From the NCBI GenBank assembly GCA_035634055.1, contig DASQDR010000116.1, forward strand, positions 9,081-73,080: DNA of 64,000 nucleotides, given 5' to 3'. Made by a program: the position numbers and the translations under genes. Source of the DNA: JAICTV01 sp035634055 (GTDB taxonomy: Bacteria; Planctomycetota; Phycisphaerae; Tepidisphaerales; Tepidisphaeraceae). Below, in pieces: positions 52,620 to 61,553 of the stretch (its first letter is position 1; the number at the start of each line of letters is the position of its first letter). Under the pieces are notes generated by a model that saw nothing but the letters and a program-made list of their open reading frames with translations, was not told where the DNA came from and did no database searches.

Positions 52620-52926
52620 CATGCACCAGCGCCACGCACAGCGAATTTCGCGGGCGCGGAAGCGCGCCTTCATCCTTCCGGCAGCGCAAACCGGTGGGGC
52701 CACGCGTTTGGGGAATCGCGTGGGAGCGTCCGAGGCGGATTTCATCGATGGGGTAAATCCGACATCGCCCCCCGCCCGGCATGGTGAACCATCGCCCGCC
52801 GCTCACCTTTCCCTGAGTTTCGAAGCGGTTCCACGCAGTGATGCCGACCCCGCTGATCCGCGCCGCCTCGTCACGGCCGACGAAGCCGGCGGGGAAAGGT
52901 GATGCGTTACCGTCGTGTTCACCCAT
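52620..52926 (-). pseudogene. Truncated helix-turn-helix gene next to tRNA-Thr
   Basis: From an ATG at 52926 the first 65 residues look like a genuine DNA-binding module: a short lead (SPFPAGFVGRDEAARISG) then TAWNRFETQGKVSGGRWFT and CRIYPIDEIRLG, the pattern of HTH_17/MerR-like domains. After about 52732 the similarity to protein stops; the frame then runs antisense through the tRNA, giving a meaningless peptide, and ends at 52363. The gene therefore appears cut off at its 3' side close to the tRNA 3' end, as expected of a remnant of an element inserted there. The intact family seems, from memory, to be multicopy in planctomycetes. Confidence 0.5.
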
Positions 52927-53192
52927 AGAGCGTCTCATGCCTCCGAGCGCGAGGTGCGGATGGCGCTGCGGCGCGGCGGCAACGCGAAACGACTATCGGC
53001 GAAGCGGGCCCCGTGCTGGAACCGCGGCGTTCAGCCGCTGTTGCGGGAACCATCTGCCGCTCGTGCGGCGAAGCTGTTGGTCGGGCGGGTGTTCTTCCGG
53101 CAGGCGGCGGGGCAGGTCGTGCTTCGCGTGCTTGACTCCAACGGCTGCCCGAACAGGTCAGAAGCCTGGGCCTGTCGTGTGGGAAGGGTGCA
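52927..53192. other. Gene-poor stretch beyond tRNA-Thr
   Basis: No credible gene is present between the HTH remnant and the HAD terminator. Open frames here lack protein-like composition. The stretch may be part of a decayed insertion at the tRNA. Confidence 0.3.
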
Positions 53193-53231
53193 GAAAAAAC
53201 GGTCGGCGTACAGCCCTGTACGCCGACCGTT
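53193..53231 (-). terminator. Intrinsic terminator of the HAD gene
   Basis: A perfect 16-bp stem (53198-53213 with 53216-53231) and, on the minus strand, six T residues (53199-53194). It lies about 90 bases after the HAD stop codon at 53323. The loop is only two bases in the fully paired form, so one or two pairs next to it must open. Confidence 0.8.
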
Positions 53232-53322
53232 AGAGCCTGCGACTCCTTTCGCACCATCCCTGCTCTGGTGCCCGGACGCGCGCGGGGCGTCGGGCTTATT
53301 TTCGTGATGTGCCTGCGACTGC

Positions 53323-54243
53323 CTACGCCGCAGCGTCGCCGGCGTTGTGCTCGGCTTGGCCGGGCGCGCTGGCGGCGTCTTCTATTGGTTCCACGGCGTG
53401 GCGGGCGACGAGTTCCTCCAGGAACTGCGCCAGGCCGTCGTCGCGGTTGCTGCCGATCACGCGCTTGGCGGCCGCCTGGACTTCCGGGCGGGCGTTACCC
53501 ATGGCGACGCCCAAGCCGGCCTGGCGGAGCATCGGCAGGTCGTTGACGTCGTCGCCGACGGCGATGATTTCCGCGGGCCGCACGCCGTGCCGCGCGGCCA
53601 CGTGTTGGATCCCTTCCCACTTGTTCACGCCCGGGTCGAAGATCTCCAGCACCTCGACACCGGCCGACGGGACGAACAGCCGCTGGCACAGGATGCGCTC
53701 GCCGAACTGCTGTTGGAGCTGTGCCTCGACGCGCGCCACCTCCGCCGGCTCCGCCACGATCCCCAGCCGCAGCGTGTGCTCGTGGCCGTACTCGGACAGG
53801 CGGCTCACGTGGTGGACGCTGGCGCTGGTGACGCTCATCCAATGCAGGGTCTCGGCGTTGACGTCAACCTCTTCGCTGACGAGGTAATCCACGCCGGCCG
53901 CGCCGGTCTCCTGCAACGCCAGCACGGCGTGGCCGGCCTCCTCGAGCAGCTTGCACACCTCGCGGGCGAGCTGCGGGTCGACCATCTGGCGGTGCAGGAT
54001 GACCTCCTGCTTCGTGTCGATGACGATTGCGCCGCCGGCGAAGACGGCGTGGTCGTAATGGGCCACCGTGTCGAGCGCCTCGCGGCTCTCGGTGAAGTTC
54101 CGCCCGGTGGCGAAGCAGATTAGGATGCCTGCCGACAGGCACTGGTGGATGGCGCGCGTGGTGCGCTCGGTGACCTTCCCGTCCGGGGCCAGCAGCGTCC
54201 CGTCGAGGTCAATTGCGACCATTCGGTACTTGGCTTCACCCAT
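53323..54243 (-). CDS. Cof-type HAD-IIB phosphatase
   Basis: Predicted cytoplasmic phosphatase of 306 residues acting on sugar phosphates or similar small substrates. The start at 54243 gives MGEAKYRMVAIDLDGTLLAP, with nucleophile Asp12 and Asp14 (DxD). FATGRNFTES carries motif 2, and VGDDVNDLPMLRQAGLGVAMGNA motif 4 with its Mg-binding aspartates, typical of Cof proteins. The cap domain (about 95-205) is of type IIB. Substrate not deducible. The C-terminal 25 residues are an Ala/Glu-rich extension. It stands alone, with a strong terminator behind it. Confidence 0.9.
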   Translation of the reverse strand: MGEAKYRMVAIDLDGTLLAPDGKVTERTTRAIHQCLSAGILICFATGRNFTESREALDTVAHYDHAVFAGGAIVIDTKQEVILHRQMVDPQLAREVCKLLEEAGHAVLALQETGAAGVDYLVSEEVDVNAETLHWMSVTSASVHHVSRLSEYGHEHTLRLGIVAEPAEVARVEAQLQQQFGERILCQRLFVPSAGVEVLEIFDPGVNKWEGIQHVAARHGVRPAEIIAVGDDVNDLPMLRQAGLGVAMGNARPEVQAAAKRVIGSNRDDGLAQFLEELVARHAVEPIEDAASAPGQAEHNAGDAAA

Positions 54244-54396
54244 CAACCCCGTCCTGGCGCGAACAATACAACGCTCGATATCAAATGCAACGAATCTTTC
54301 CGGTGCGCGACGACTTTTCCACAACATCCGGCGTAACGCCGGCGACGTGACCTCAAGTCGTGGTGGTGCGCATTACAGCGGCGCAACGGCCATGAC

Positions 54397-56595
54397 CTAC
54401 CGCGTCGCTTCGCCCCCGGTCGAGCCGCTGGCCGCGGGCGGCGCGGCAGGCGAGGTCGCGCGACCGAACTTGCGCACGATCAGCAGCGACGTCGGGCATT
54501 CTAGCGCGATCCGCTCGGGGCGGAACCCGAACAATTGCGACTCCAGGCCCCAGTCCTCGCCGATGCCGATGATCACCAGGTCCGCGCTCCTGGCCTCGCG
54601 GAGGACGGCGTCGACCGGCGAATCGTCCTCGACCACCTGGAACCGCACCGGCGAGTCCTGCCCCGGCTCGGCGAACACGCGGTCCACTTCCGCTTGCGCC
54701 CCCAGCGCGCTGCCCGTGCGCTTCGGCGGGACCACGTGAAGCACGCGGATCGCGGGCGCCGCGCCGCCCGTGCCGGGGGCGGAGCGCGCCAGCCGCTGCG
54801 CCAGTTCCAGCGCCAGGCGGTCGTGCGTGCTGCCGAGGTAGGGGACGAGAATGCGCCTGGCGTCGCCGGACTCGCGGTTGACGAAGATCGCCACGTCTGC
54901 CGGCGCCGTCTCCAGCACCCGGTGGACGGTTCCGCCGAGCAGGGCGCGCCCAAAGACCGGGCGGTGGAACCCCATCAGCACCAGGTCCGCGCGGTGGGAG
55001 CGCGCGACCGACGCGATGTCGTCGGGGACGTCGGTGCTGATGAACGAGACGGTCTCGACGTCGACGTTCTCCTGCCGCGCCGTCGCCAGCAGTGGCTCGA
55101 GGACCGGGTCGGCCGGCTGGTGCGCCTCGTCGAGCCCGGCGCGGTACGCCTCGCGATCGACCGGGCGCTTGAGGTGCAGCGCGACGACCTTGCGAAGCTC
55201 CGCCGGCCCGGCCAGCGCCGTTGCCAGGCGGACGAGAGGCCCGCCGCTGTTGGGGTCGGATACCGGGATCAGCGCCGTGAAACGTCCCCGCGCGCCAGGC
55301 GCGCGCGGCTCGTCGGGTGCAGGGGCGGCGTCGAACAGCCGCTGCGGGTAAACCCAGTTGAGGATCGGCGTGGTCAGCGCCGTCGTCACCAGCGCCATGA
55401 TCACCATCATTGCGAAGACGGCGTCGGTGATGACGCCCAGGTCGCGTCCGATGTTGAGGATCACCAGCTCCATCAGCCCGCGCGTGTTCATCAGGATGCC
55501 GATGGCCGTCGACTCGCGCCAGTCCATGCCGCAAGCCCGCGCCGCCAGGGTCGATCCGCCGAACTTCCCCGCGCACGCCACGAGGATGACGATCAGCGTC
55601 ATCACCCACAGTTGCGGGTCGTTCAGCAGGTTGATCTGCGTCTTCAGCCCGGTGTAGGCGAAGAAGATCGGCAGCAGGAAGACGACGGTGTAGTCCTCGA
55701 GCTTCTCCGACAGGTGGCGGACGAAACGCGTCCCCTTGGGCATCACCGCGCCCATCAGGAACGCGCCGAACAGCGCGTGGATGCCGATCTTCTCGGTGGC
55801 GAACGCGGACGCCAAGATCATCAGGAAGATCAGCGCCACCACGTTTTGGCTGAGCCGGCCCTGCCGCTCGTAAACCGCTTCCAGCCGGCGCAGGAACGGG
55901 CGGACGGCGAAGAACATCACAGCGACGTACGCCACCGACAGGCCGGCCGTCATCATCGCGGGCTTGAAGCCGGTGGCGCGGGCGATGCCGACGACGAACG
56001 CCAGCATGCACCACGCCGTCACGTCGTCCACCGCCGCGCAGGTGATCGTGATGGCGCCGACCTTGGTCTTGTGCAGGTTGCGCTCGGTCAGGATGCGCGC
56101 CAGCACCGGGAACGCCGTGATGCTCATGGCCGCGCCCATGAACAGCGCAACGGAGGTGAAGCGCATGGCGGGCGTGGCGGTGAAGACCTCGCCGTAGAGA
56201 TAAATCGCCAGCCCCGCGCCCAGCAGGAAGGGTGCGATGATGCTGACGTGGCTGATGACGACGGCGGCGTGCCCGCGGTTGCGGATCAGCTTCGGGTCCA
56301 GCTCCAGCCCGATCAGGAACAGGAAGAAGATCACGCCGACCTGGCTGAGCATCGACAAGTACTGCGTGGGGTCGGCGTGGATGCCGCTGCCGGGGATCAG
56401 GTCCGGGCGGAAGATCTGCGTCCACAGCTCGGGCGCCGCCCATGCCAGAAGGCTCGGGCCGAGCATGATGCCGGCGACCATCTCGCCCACGACCTGCGGC
56501 TGGTTGATTCGGTTGGCCAGCCAACCCATCAGGCGCGACAGCGCGAGCACCAGGGCGATCTGCAACAGGAGGATCAGGAGCAGATTACCGTGCAT
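54397..56595 (-). CDS. CPA2 cation/proton antiporter with universal-stress-like C-terminal domains
   Basis: 732-residue inner-membrane protein. Residues 1 to about 395 form the Na+/K+:H+ exchanger core with about 12 to 13 segments: NQPQVVGEMVAGIMLGPSLL, GVIFFLFLIGLELDP, MSITAFPVLARIL and the ion-binding TCAAVDDVTAWCML. Residues about 425-730 are soluble and contain two universal-stress-protein-like folds (ADLVLMGFHRPVFGRALLGGTVHRV and ADLVIIGIGEDWGLESQLFG). Such fused domains are thought to bind nucleotides and gate transport. The ATG overlaps by 11 bases the end of the upstream small membrane protein, which suggests coupling. It probably works in pH or cation balance. Confidence 0.9.
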   Translation of the reverse strand: MHGNLLLILLLQIALVLALSRLMGWLANRINQPQVVGEMVAGIMLGPSLLAWAAPELWTQIFRPDLIPGSGIHADPTQYLSMLSQVGVIFFLFLIGLELDPKLIRNRGHAAVVISHVSIIAPFLLGAGLAIYLYGEVFTATPAMRFTSVALFMGAAMSITAFPVLARILTERNLHKTKVGAITITCAAVDDVTAWCMLAFVVGIARATGFKPAMMTAGLSVAYVAVMFFAVRPFLRRLEAVYERQGRLSQNVVALIFLMILASAFATEKIGIHALFGAFLMGAVMPKGTRFVRHLSEKLEDYTVVFLLPIFFAYTGLKTQINLLNDPQLWVMTLIVILVACAGKFGGSTLAARACGMDWRESTAIGILMNTRGLMELVILNIGRDLGVITDAVFAMMVIMALVTTALTTPILNWVYPQRLFDAAPAPDEPRAPGARGRFTALIPVSDPNSGGPLVRLATALAGPAELRKVVALHLKRPVDREAYRAGLDEAHQPADPVLEPLLATARQENVDVETVSFISTDVPDDIASVARSHRADLVLMGFHRPVFGRALLGGTVHRVLETAPADVAIFVNRESGDARRILVPYLGSTHDRLALELAQRLARSAPGTGGAAPAIRVLHVVPPKRTGSALGAQAEVDRVFAEPGQDSPVRFQVVEDDSPVDAVLREARSADLVIIGIGEDWGLESQLFGFRPERIALECPTSLLIVRKFGRATSPAAPPAASGSTGGEATR

Positions 56596-57085
56596 GGACG
56601 GTCTCGGCGGGCCGGCGGGCGGGCCGGGCGCTGCTGGCGTGGTCTGACTGCGCGGCCTCTTCCGGCTTCAGCCGCCGCGCCATGCCCGAGTGCCGCGACG
56701 GGCCCGCCAGGTCCACCCGCGCCGCGGGAATGCGCGCGTCTCCGCCCAGCGGGATGTCGCCGGTCATGGCCAGGCTCCACGGTCCGCCCTTGAGGAGCAT
56801 CGACAGCGTGCGCCCGTCGCGCGCGCCGCGCCACCCGCGCTGGAGCATCAGGCTGACCGGCGCCGCGTCGTGGTCGCCGAAGCGCACGGTGAAGAACCGC
56901 CCGCTCTGCGCCACGCGCATGACGTTGCCGCCGGAACCGGGCGGCGGGGCGGTCTCCCAGCGGACGGTCCAGTCGCCGCTGAGGTCATCCGGCGCGCGCA
57001 CGGCAGCGCCCACGGTGAAGATCACCCACAGGCCGCTGCCGGCAACGGCGAACATCAGGATGTAAACGGCCCACGCCCGGCTCAT
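56585..57085 (-). CDS. Small membrane-anchored protein upstream of the antiporter
   Basis: 166 residues from an ATG at 57085; not recognised. One N-terminal membrane segment (AVYILMFAVAGSGLWVIFTV) precedes a soluble domain of about 100 residues rich in beta-strand patterns (LSGDWTVRWETAPPPG, GRFFTVRFGDHDAAPVSLML) and a charged tail. Its reading frame overlaps the antiporter start by 11 bases, so the two are translated together and this protein may be an accessory subunit or simply a neighbour. Confidence 0.65.
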   Translation of the reverse strand: MSRAWAVYILMFAVAGSGLWVIFTVGAAVRAPDDLSGDWTVRWETAPPPGSGGNVMRVAQSGRFFTVRFGDHDAAPVSLMLQRGWRGARDGRTLSMLLKGGPWSLAMTGDIPLGGDARIPAARVDLAGPSRHSGMARRLKPEEAAQSDHASSARPARRPAETVHAR

Positions 57086-57179
57086 GCGGCGCGTAAGGTA
57101 GCAGAGGACCCTGCCGCCGCAACGCGGCATTTTGCTCCGGCGACAGAGCGCGCGCGTCCCGCCGCCGCGCCGCCGGCCG

Positions 57180-57185
57180 TATAAT
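57180..57185 (+). promoter_or_regulatory. TATAAT -10 box of the NUDIX gene
   Basis: A perfect TATAAT lies 69 bases before the NUDIX start in very GC-rich DNA. No good -35 box precedes it, so the promoter is plausible but incomplete. Confidence 0.4.
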
Positions 57186-57253
57186 CCCGCCGCCGGCGGG
57201 TCCGGCCGTTGAACCGTTAACCGAGCGCTGCGCGCGCGCGGGGAAAGAATGCT

Positions 57254-57787
57254 ATGTCGTCGAAGCTCGTCGAGAAGCAACTGCTGTACAACGGGAAGAA
57301 GGTCCGCCTCGAGCTGCACCACCTGGAGGACGACGCGTCGGGCGAGCGGCACGTGCGCGAGGTGGTCGTTCACCCGGGCGCGGTCGTGGTGCTGGCGTTC
57401 GCCGCCGACGACCGCGTCCTGCTCATCCGCAACTTCCGCTACCCGGTGCACGGCTACCTGCTGGAGCTGCCGGCGGGGACGCTGGAAAAGAACGAGGACC
57501 CGATCAACTGCGCCGGCCGCGAACTGCTGGAGGAGACCGGCTACCTCGCCGGGCGGCTCAAGGCGATCGGGAACTTCTACACCTCCCCGGGGATCCTCAG
57601 CGAGAAGATGTACGCCTACGCCGCGTATGATCTTGAGCTCAAGCAGCAGGCGCTGGAGGAGGGGGAGGACATCGAGCTCCTGCCGACGCCGTACGATGAG
57701 GCGATAGCGATGATCGGCGACGGCCGCATCCACGACGGCAAGACGATCGCCACGCTGCTGATGTACGACCGGCTGTTCCGCAAGTAG
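57254..57787 (+). CDS. NUDIX hydrolase, ADP-ribose pyrophosphatase-like
   Basis: Predicted cytoplasmic hydrolase of 177 residues splitting ADP-ribose or another nucleoside diphosphate sugar. The Nudix box (GTLEKNEDPINCAGRELLEETGY, residues 75-97, quoted in two parts as G75-T and REL-LEETGY) fits GX5EX7REUXEEXGU exactly. The leading LRNFRYPVHGYLLELPAG-type segment and GNFYTSPGILSEKMYAY (about 108-124) are typical of ADPRase proteins. GGGGAAAG lies upstream of the ATG. It is divergent from the small membrane protein gene. Confidence 0.9.
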   Translation: MSSKLVEKQLLYNGKKVRLELHHLEDDASGERHVREVVVHPGAVVVLAFAADDRVLLIRNFRYPVHGYLLELPAGTLEKNEDPINCAGRELLEETGYLAGRLKAIGNFYTSPGILSEKMYAYAAYDLELKQQALEEGEDIELLPTPYDEAIAMIGDGRIHDGKTIATLLMYDRLFRK

Positions 57788-57894
57788 AAACGCGGGCCGG
57801 TGCCCCGCATCGGCGCCGTGCGCGGCGCGCGTTCGTTTGTCCGCCCGCGGCCGCGCCAGGCGGCGATGTTTTTTCCCGACGAGGTTGTCAGCCC

Positions 57895-58740
57895 ATGGCG
57901 TGGGAGAACCGACCCTATTACCGCGATGATCCGGGCTTTCGCACCCGCTTCGGCTTCACCGCCCCCACGCCGGTGGCGTGGGGGCTGATCATCGCGTGCA
58001 TCGCGCTGTTCGTTGTGCAGGCCGCCACCGGCGACTTCCGCCACGGGCAGGGCCTCTCGTACTGGGGCGGGCTCACCTTCCGCGACGGCAAGGCGTTCAT
58101 CCAGCCGTGGCGCTGGATCAGCTACCAGTACCTGCACGGCAGCGCCAGCCACATCTTCTTCAACCTGATCGGCATCTACTTCCTGGTCCCGCCGGTGGAG
58201 CGGATCTGGGGCGGGCGCAACACGTTCATCTTCTACACCCTGGGCGGGATCGCCGCCGGCGTGCTGTACGGGATCATCAACCTGTTCATCCCCAGCGGGC
58301 TGCTCGTCGGGGCCAGCGGGTCGATCTTCGCCATGCTCGGAGCCTTGGCGCTGCTGATGCCGGACATGCAGATCCTGCTGTTCTTCGTCATCCCGATCTC
58401 CATTCGGGCGCTGGCGGTGCTGCTGGGATTGTTGTGGTTCCTGGTGGTCATCAGTGCCGGCGACCCGTCGGCGGCGGCGCACCTGGGCGGGCTGGCGTTC
58501 GGCTTCGCCGGCCCATACTTCGGCCGCGGCGCGTGGAGCAACTTCGCCGCCAACCTGCGGCGCTCGCGCGAGCGCCGCGAGGTCGCCGCCGAGCGCGCCG
58601 AGACCGAGCAGATCGACGCCATCCTGCAAAAGGTTCACGATCACGGCATGAACAGCCTCTCCCGCCGCGAGCGCAGCACGCTGAAGAAGGCGACCGAGCG
58701 CCAGCGGCAGCGAGAGGTGGCGCGGGCGCGACGAAGGTAG
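57895..58740 (+). CDS. Rhomboid-family intramembrane serine protease
   Basis: Predicted membrane protease of 281 residues with six hydrophobic segments. Ser141 in VGASGSIFAMLG and His196 in AAAHLGGLAFG form the catalytic dyad; HIFFNLIGIYFL provides the conserved Asn/His of segment 2. The last 70 residues are a cytoplasmic charged tail with IDAILQKVHDHGMNSLSRRE, a pattern shared by many bacterial rhomboids. Substrates unknown. It stands between NUDIX and threonine synthase on the same strand, with no strict coupling. Confidence 0.9.
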   Translation: MAWENRPYYRDDPGFRTRFGFTAPTPVAWGLIIACIALFVVQAATGDFRHGQGLSYWGGLTFRDGKAFIQPWRWISYQYLHGSASHIFFNLIGIYFLVPPVERIWGGRNTFIFYTLGGIAAGVLYGIINLFIPSGLLVGASGSIFAMLGALALLMPDMQILLFFVIPISIRALAVLLGLLWFLVVISAGDPSAAAHLGGLAFGFAGPYFGRGAWSNFAANLRRSRERREVAAERAETEQIDAILQKVHDHGMNSLSRRERSTLKKATERQRQREVARARRR

Positions 58741-58921
58741 CGGTCCGCTCGCCCCTCAACGTCAAGCGCGAGCGGGCCACTTATCGCCGTTGGTAACCCA
58801 GCGCTGCCGCGCCCGTTGCGTCCCCCAAGTGCGACCCGGACGGGTCCGATGCCTGCTCCCGTTCGGTCCGTCCACCGGGCGACTTTGACCTTTCCCTCCC
58901 CCGCAAATACCTTGGAACCTT

Positions 58922-60397
58922 ATGACCGACGCCGCCTTTCAGCAGTGCATCAACGCCGCTTGCGGCGCGACCTACGCGGTTGACGAGGCGCGGGTGGCCT
59001 GCACGCGCTGCGGGGGGCTGCTGGACATCAAGTACGACTGGTCCAAGCTGCCGGTCCCCAAGAGCCTCTCGTTCTTCGAGCACCGCTGGGCCACCAAGGG
59101 GACGGAAACGGAAGGGCGCAACGACTTCTCCGGCGTGTGGCGGTTCCGCGAGCTGATGCCCTTCTATCGCCGGGAGGACGAGATCGTCTCCATCGGGGAG
59201 GGGCGCACGATGCTCCAGCGCGCCGACCTGCTCGGGCGGCAGCTCCACATGAAGGCGGGGCGGCTCCAGCTCCAGTACGAGGGGCTCAACCCGTCCGGCA
59301 GCTTCAAGGACAACGGCATGACCGCCGCCTTCACCCACGCGAAGATGGTGGGGGCCAAGAAGGTCGCCTGCGCCTCGACCGGCAACACCTCGGCGTCGCT
59401 GGCAATGTTCGCCTCGATGGCGGAGATGACCGGCATCGTCTTCATCGGCTCCGGGAAGATCGCCATCGGCAAGCTGTCGCAGGCGCTGGATTACGGCGCG
59501 CTCACCATCCAGGTGCAGGGGGATTTCGACGACTGCCTGCGCCGCATCCGGCAGATCGCCGTCGACGTGCCGGCCATGGGCATCTACCTGATGAACAGCG
59601 TCAACCCCTTCCGCCTGGAGGGGCAGAAGTCGATCATGTACCGCATCCTGGAGGCGCGCGACTGGCAGCCGCCGGACTGGGTGATCGTGCCGGGCGGAAA
59701 CCTCGGCAACTGCGCGGCGTTCGGCAAGGCGTTCATCGAGCTGAAGGAGCTCGGGCTGATCAAGAAGGTCCCGCGGCTGGCGGTGATCAATGCCAGCGGC
59801 GCCAACACCCTCAACGTCCTGTTCTCCGAGCGCGGCCTGCGCTGGAACGGCGGGGACTGGGACCAGCAGGCGGCGCAGAAGCATTACGCCGCGCTCGACG
59901 AGAGCAACTACCGCCCGCACACGATCGCCAGCGCCATCGAGATCAGCCGCCCGGTCAACCTCCCCAAGGCGCTACGGGCCCTGGAGGTGATGGACGGCGT
60001 GGTGCGCGAGGTGAGCGACGAGGAGATCCTCGAGCACCGCGCGATGGTCGCGCGCTGGGGCTTCGGCTGCGAGCCCGCCAGCGCCGCCAGCGTCGCCGGG
60101 CTTCACAAGCTGCTCGAGGAGCAGGTGATCTCCCCCGACGAATCGGTCGTCTGCATCCTGACCGGCCACGAGCTGAAGGACGCCAACGCGACCGTGAAGT
60201 ACCACACCGGCATCGACCTCAAGGCCGCCCAGGACCTGGCCCCCCGCAGCGAGCCGCACGGCAAGCTGGCGAACCGGCCGGTGGCGGTGGCGGACGACCT
60301 CTGCTCGATCATCAAAGCCCTCGGCGGCGATCCGGACCTGGTCGCGAACCTGAAGGTGAACCCATCGAAGTCGAACGTGCCGGTGGGGGAGTATTGA
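58922..60397 (+). CDS. thrC: Threonine synthase
   Basis: PLP enzyme converting O-phosphohomoserine to threonine; 491 residues, cytoplasmic. The N-terminus has a rubredoxin-like zinc ribbon (Cys9, Cys14, Cys27, Cys30), as in the long bacterial and plant-type enzymes. Lys129 in NPSGSFKDNGM binds PLP. ASTGNTSASLAMFASMAEM and VPGGNLGNCAAFGKAF are phosphate-binding and cofactor loops. The ACC-less C-terminus ends GEY. It precedes dapB by 46 bases, so the two enzymes of the aspartate family probably share a transcript. Confidence 0.94.
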   Translation: MTDAAFQQCINAACGATYAVDEARVACTRCGGLLDIKYDWSKLPVPKSLSFFEHRWATKGTETEGRNDFSGVWRFRELMPFYRREDEIVSIGEGRTMLQRADLLGRQLHMKAGRLQLQYEGLNPSGSFKDNGMTAAFTHAKMVGAKKVACASTGNTSASLAMFASMAEMTGIVFIGSGKIAIGKLSQALDYGALTIQVQGDFDDCLRRIRQIAVDVPAMGIYLMNSVNPFRLEGQKSIMYRILEARDWQPPDWVIVPGGNLGNCAAFGKAFIELKELGLIKKVPRLAVINASGANTLNVLFSERGLRWNGGDWDQQAAQKHYAALDESNYRPHTIASAIEISRPVNLPKALRALEVMDGVVREVSDEEILEHRAMVARWGFGCEPASAASVAGLHKLLEEQVISPDESVVCILTGHELKDANATVKYHTGIDLKAAQDLAPRSEPHGKLANRPVAVADDLCSIIKALGGDPDLVANLKVNPSKSNVPVGEY

Positions 60398-60443
60398 GGG
60401 GATCGATGAAGGATGAAGGACGCCTAAGGCGGCGGGTTTGCGG

Positions 60444-61262
60444 ATGACCGGAACAGCTCAGGACAACACGCTCGACCTTGCGATCACCGGCGCGGCAGGG
60501 CGCATGGGGCAGCGGCTCGTGGCGCTCGCGCACCAGGATGGCGCGTTCCGCGTCGTCGGTGCGATCGAGCGCGAGGGGCACCCGCAGCTCGGTCGCGATG
60601 CGGGAGAGATCGCGGGCGTGGGCGCGATCGGGGCGACGCTATCCGTCGATCTTCCCTCAACGCCGCGCGTTCTGATCGACTTCAGTTCACCGGCGTCGAT
60701 GCGTCACTGGCTCGCCGCCTGCCGCGAGCGCGGCGTTGCGATGGTCATCGGCACGACCGGCCTCGCGGACACCGACCATGCCCTCATCGACGAAGCCGCG
60801 CGCGACGTCGCGGTCCTGCAAGCGCCCAACATGAGCCTCGGGGTCAACCTGCTCTTCCGCGTGGCGGCCGAGGTGGCGAAGCGGCTGGGCGACGACTACG
60901 ACATCGAGATCGTCGAGGGGCACCACCGCTTCAAGAAGGACGCCCCCTCCGGCACCGCCGTCGGCCTCGCGGACGCCATTCTCAAGGCGACGGCGAAGTC
61001 CAGGGACGCGCTGGTCCACGGCCGGGAGGGCGACGACGTCACCCGCAAGCGCGGCGACATCGGCGTGCACTCGCTTCGCATGGGGGACGAGGTCGGCAAG
61101 CACACCGCGTACTTCGCGGCGCTGGGGGAACGGCTGGAACTGACCCACGTCGCCACCAACCGCGACACCTTCGTCCTCGGCGCGCTGCGAGCCGCCAAAT
61201 GGCTCGCCGCCCAGAAGCCGGGACGCTACACGATGCCGGACGTGTTGGGGCTCAACAGCTAA
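60444..61262 (+). CDS. dapB: 4-hydroxy-tetrahydrodipicolinate reductase
   Basis: NAD(P)H-dependent enzyme of the lysine/diaminopimelate pathway; 272 residues. GAAGRMGQRL (16-25) is the nucleotide loop, VIGTTGL the conserved turn, and EIVEGHHRFKKDAPSGTA (about 155-172) the catalytic signature with the His pair and Lys. The ATG at 60444 is used; a TTG six bases earlier is possible. It follows thrC closely, linking threonine and lysine synthesis. Confidence 0.94.
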   Translation: MTGTAQDNTLDLAITGAAGRMGQRLVALAHQDGAFRVVGAIEREGHPQLGRDAGEIAGVGAIGATLSVDLPSTPRVLIDFSSPASMRHWLAACRERGVAMVIGTTGLADTDHALIDEAARDVAVLQAPNMSLGVNLLFRVAAEVAKRLGDDYDIEIVEGHHRFKKDAPSGTAVGLADAILKATAKSRDALVHGREGDDVTRKRGDIGVHSLRMGDEVGKHTAYFAALGERLELTHVATNRDTFVLGALRAAKWLAAQKPGRYTMPDVLGLNS

Positions 61263-61361
61263 AGGTCGCGCGCGGGCATCCGGCGAATGCGTGCGATGCA
61301 CGCCGTGCGGCTCGCCGGCAACGCAGCGCGCGCCGAGCGAATGGGGCGTCTGGGGGGCGGC

Positions 61362-61484
61362 TCAGCCGATCATGTACGCGCGGACCGCGAACATCGCCAC
61401 GCTGTAGAACGCGGTGACGACCAGCAGTCCGGTCATGAAATGGACCGGGTGGCTCTTGTTCGATTGCGTGATTCCGACGTCCAT
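61362..61484 (-). CDS. 40-residue single-pass membrane protein
   Basis: MDVGITQSNKSHPVHF followed by one hydrophobic segment (TGLLVVTAFYSVAMFAVRAYM) makes a 40-residue protein. GGAG lies 8 bases before the ATG at 61484. Composition and topology look real, and a precise sigma-54-type promoter lies about 55 to 70 bases upstream. Function not known; it could be a membrane stress or respiratory micro-protein. Convergent with dapB. Confidence 0.55.
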   Translation of the reverse strand: MDVGITQSNKSHPVHFMTGLLVVTAFYSVAMFAVRAYMIG

Positions 61485-61538
61485 GGCAACGACTCCGACC
61501 TCTCTCCGCTGACGGCGCGTCAGCGCACCACAGTTGTG

Positions 61539-61553
61539 GCAATAACTGTGCCA
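61539..61553 (-). promoter_or_regulatory. Sigma-54-type (-24/-12) promoter
   Basis: On the minus strand TGGCAC, five bases, TTGC: an exact match to the sigma-54 consensus with the obligatory spacing. Transcription would start near 61527, about 40 bases before the small membrane protein. The site overlaps an inverted repeat (CACAGTT...AACTGTG, 61529-61550). Confidence 0.55.

Noticed and set aside
52363..52620. Continuation of the HTH frame through the tRNA (EGFEPSTPALR-like peptide)
   Set aside because: This peptide is the well-known spurious antisense translation of a tRNA; only the HTH part before it was kept.
52915..53307. Open frames on both strands between the HTH remnant and the HAD gene
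   Set aside because: Low-complexity Arg/Ala-rich translations without domains; they cross the HAD terminator.
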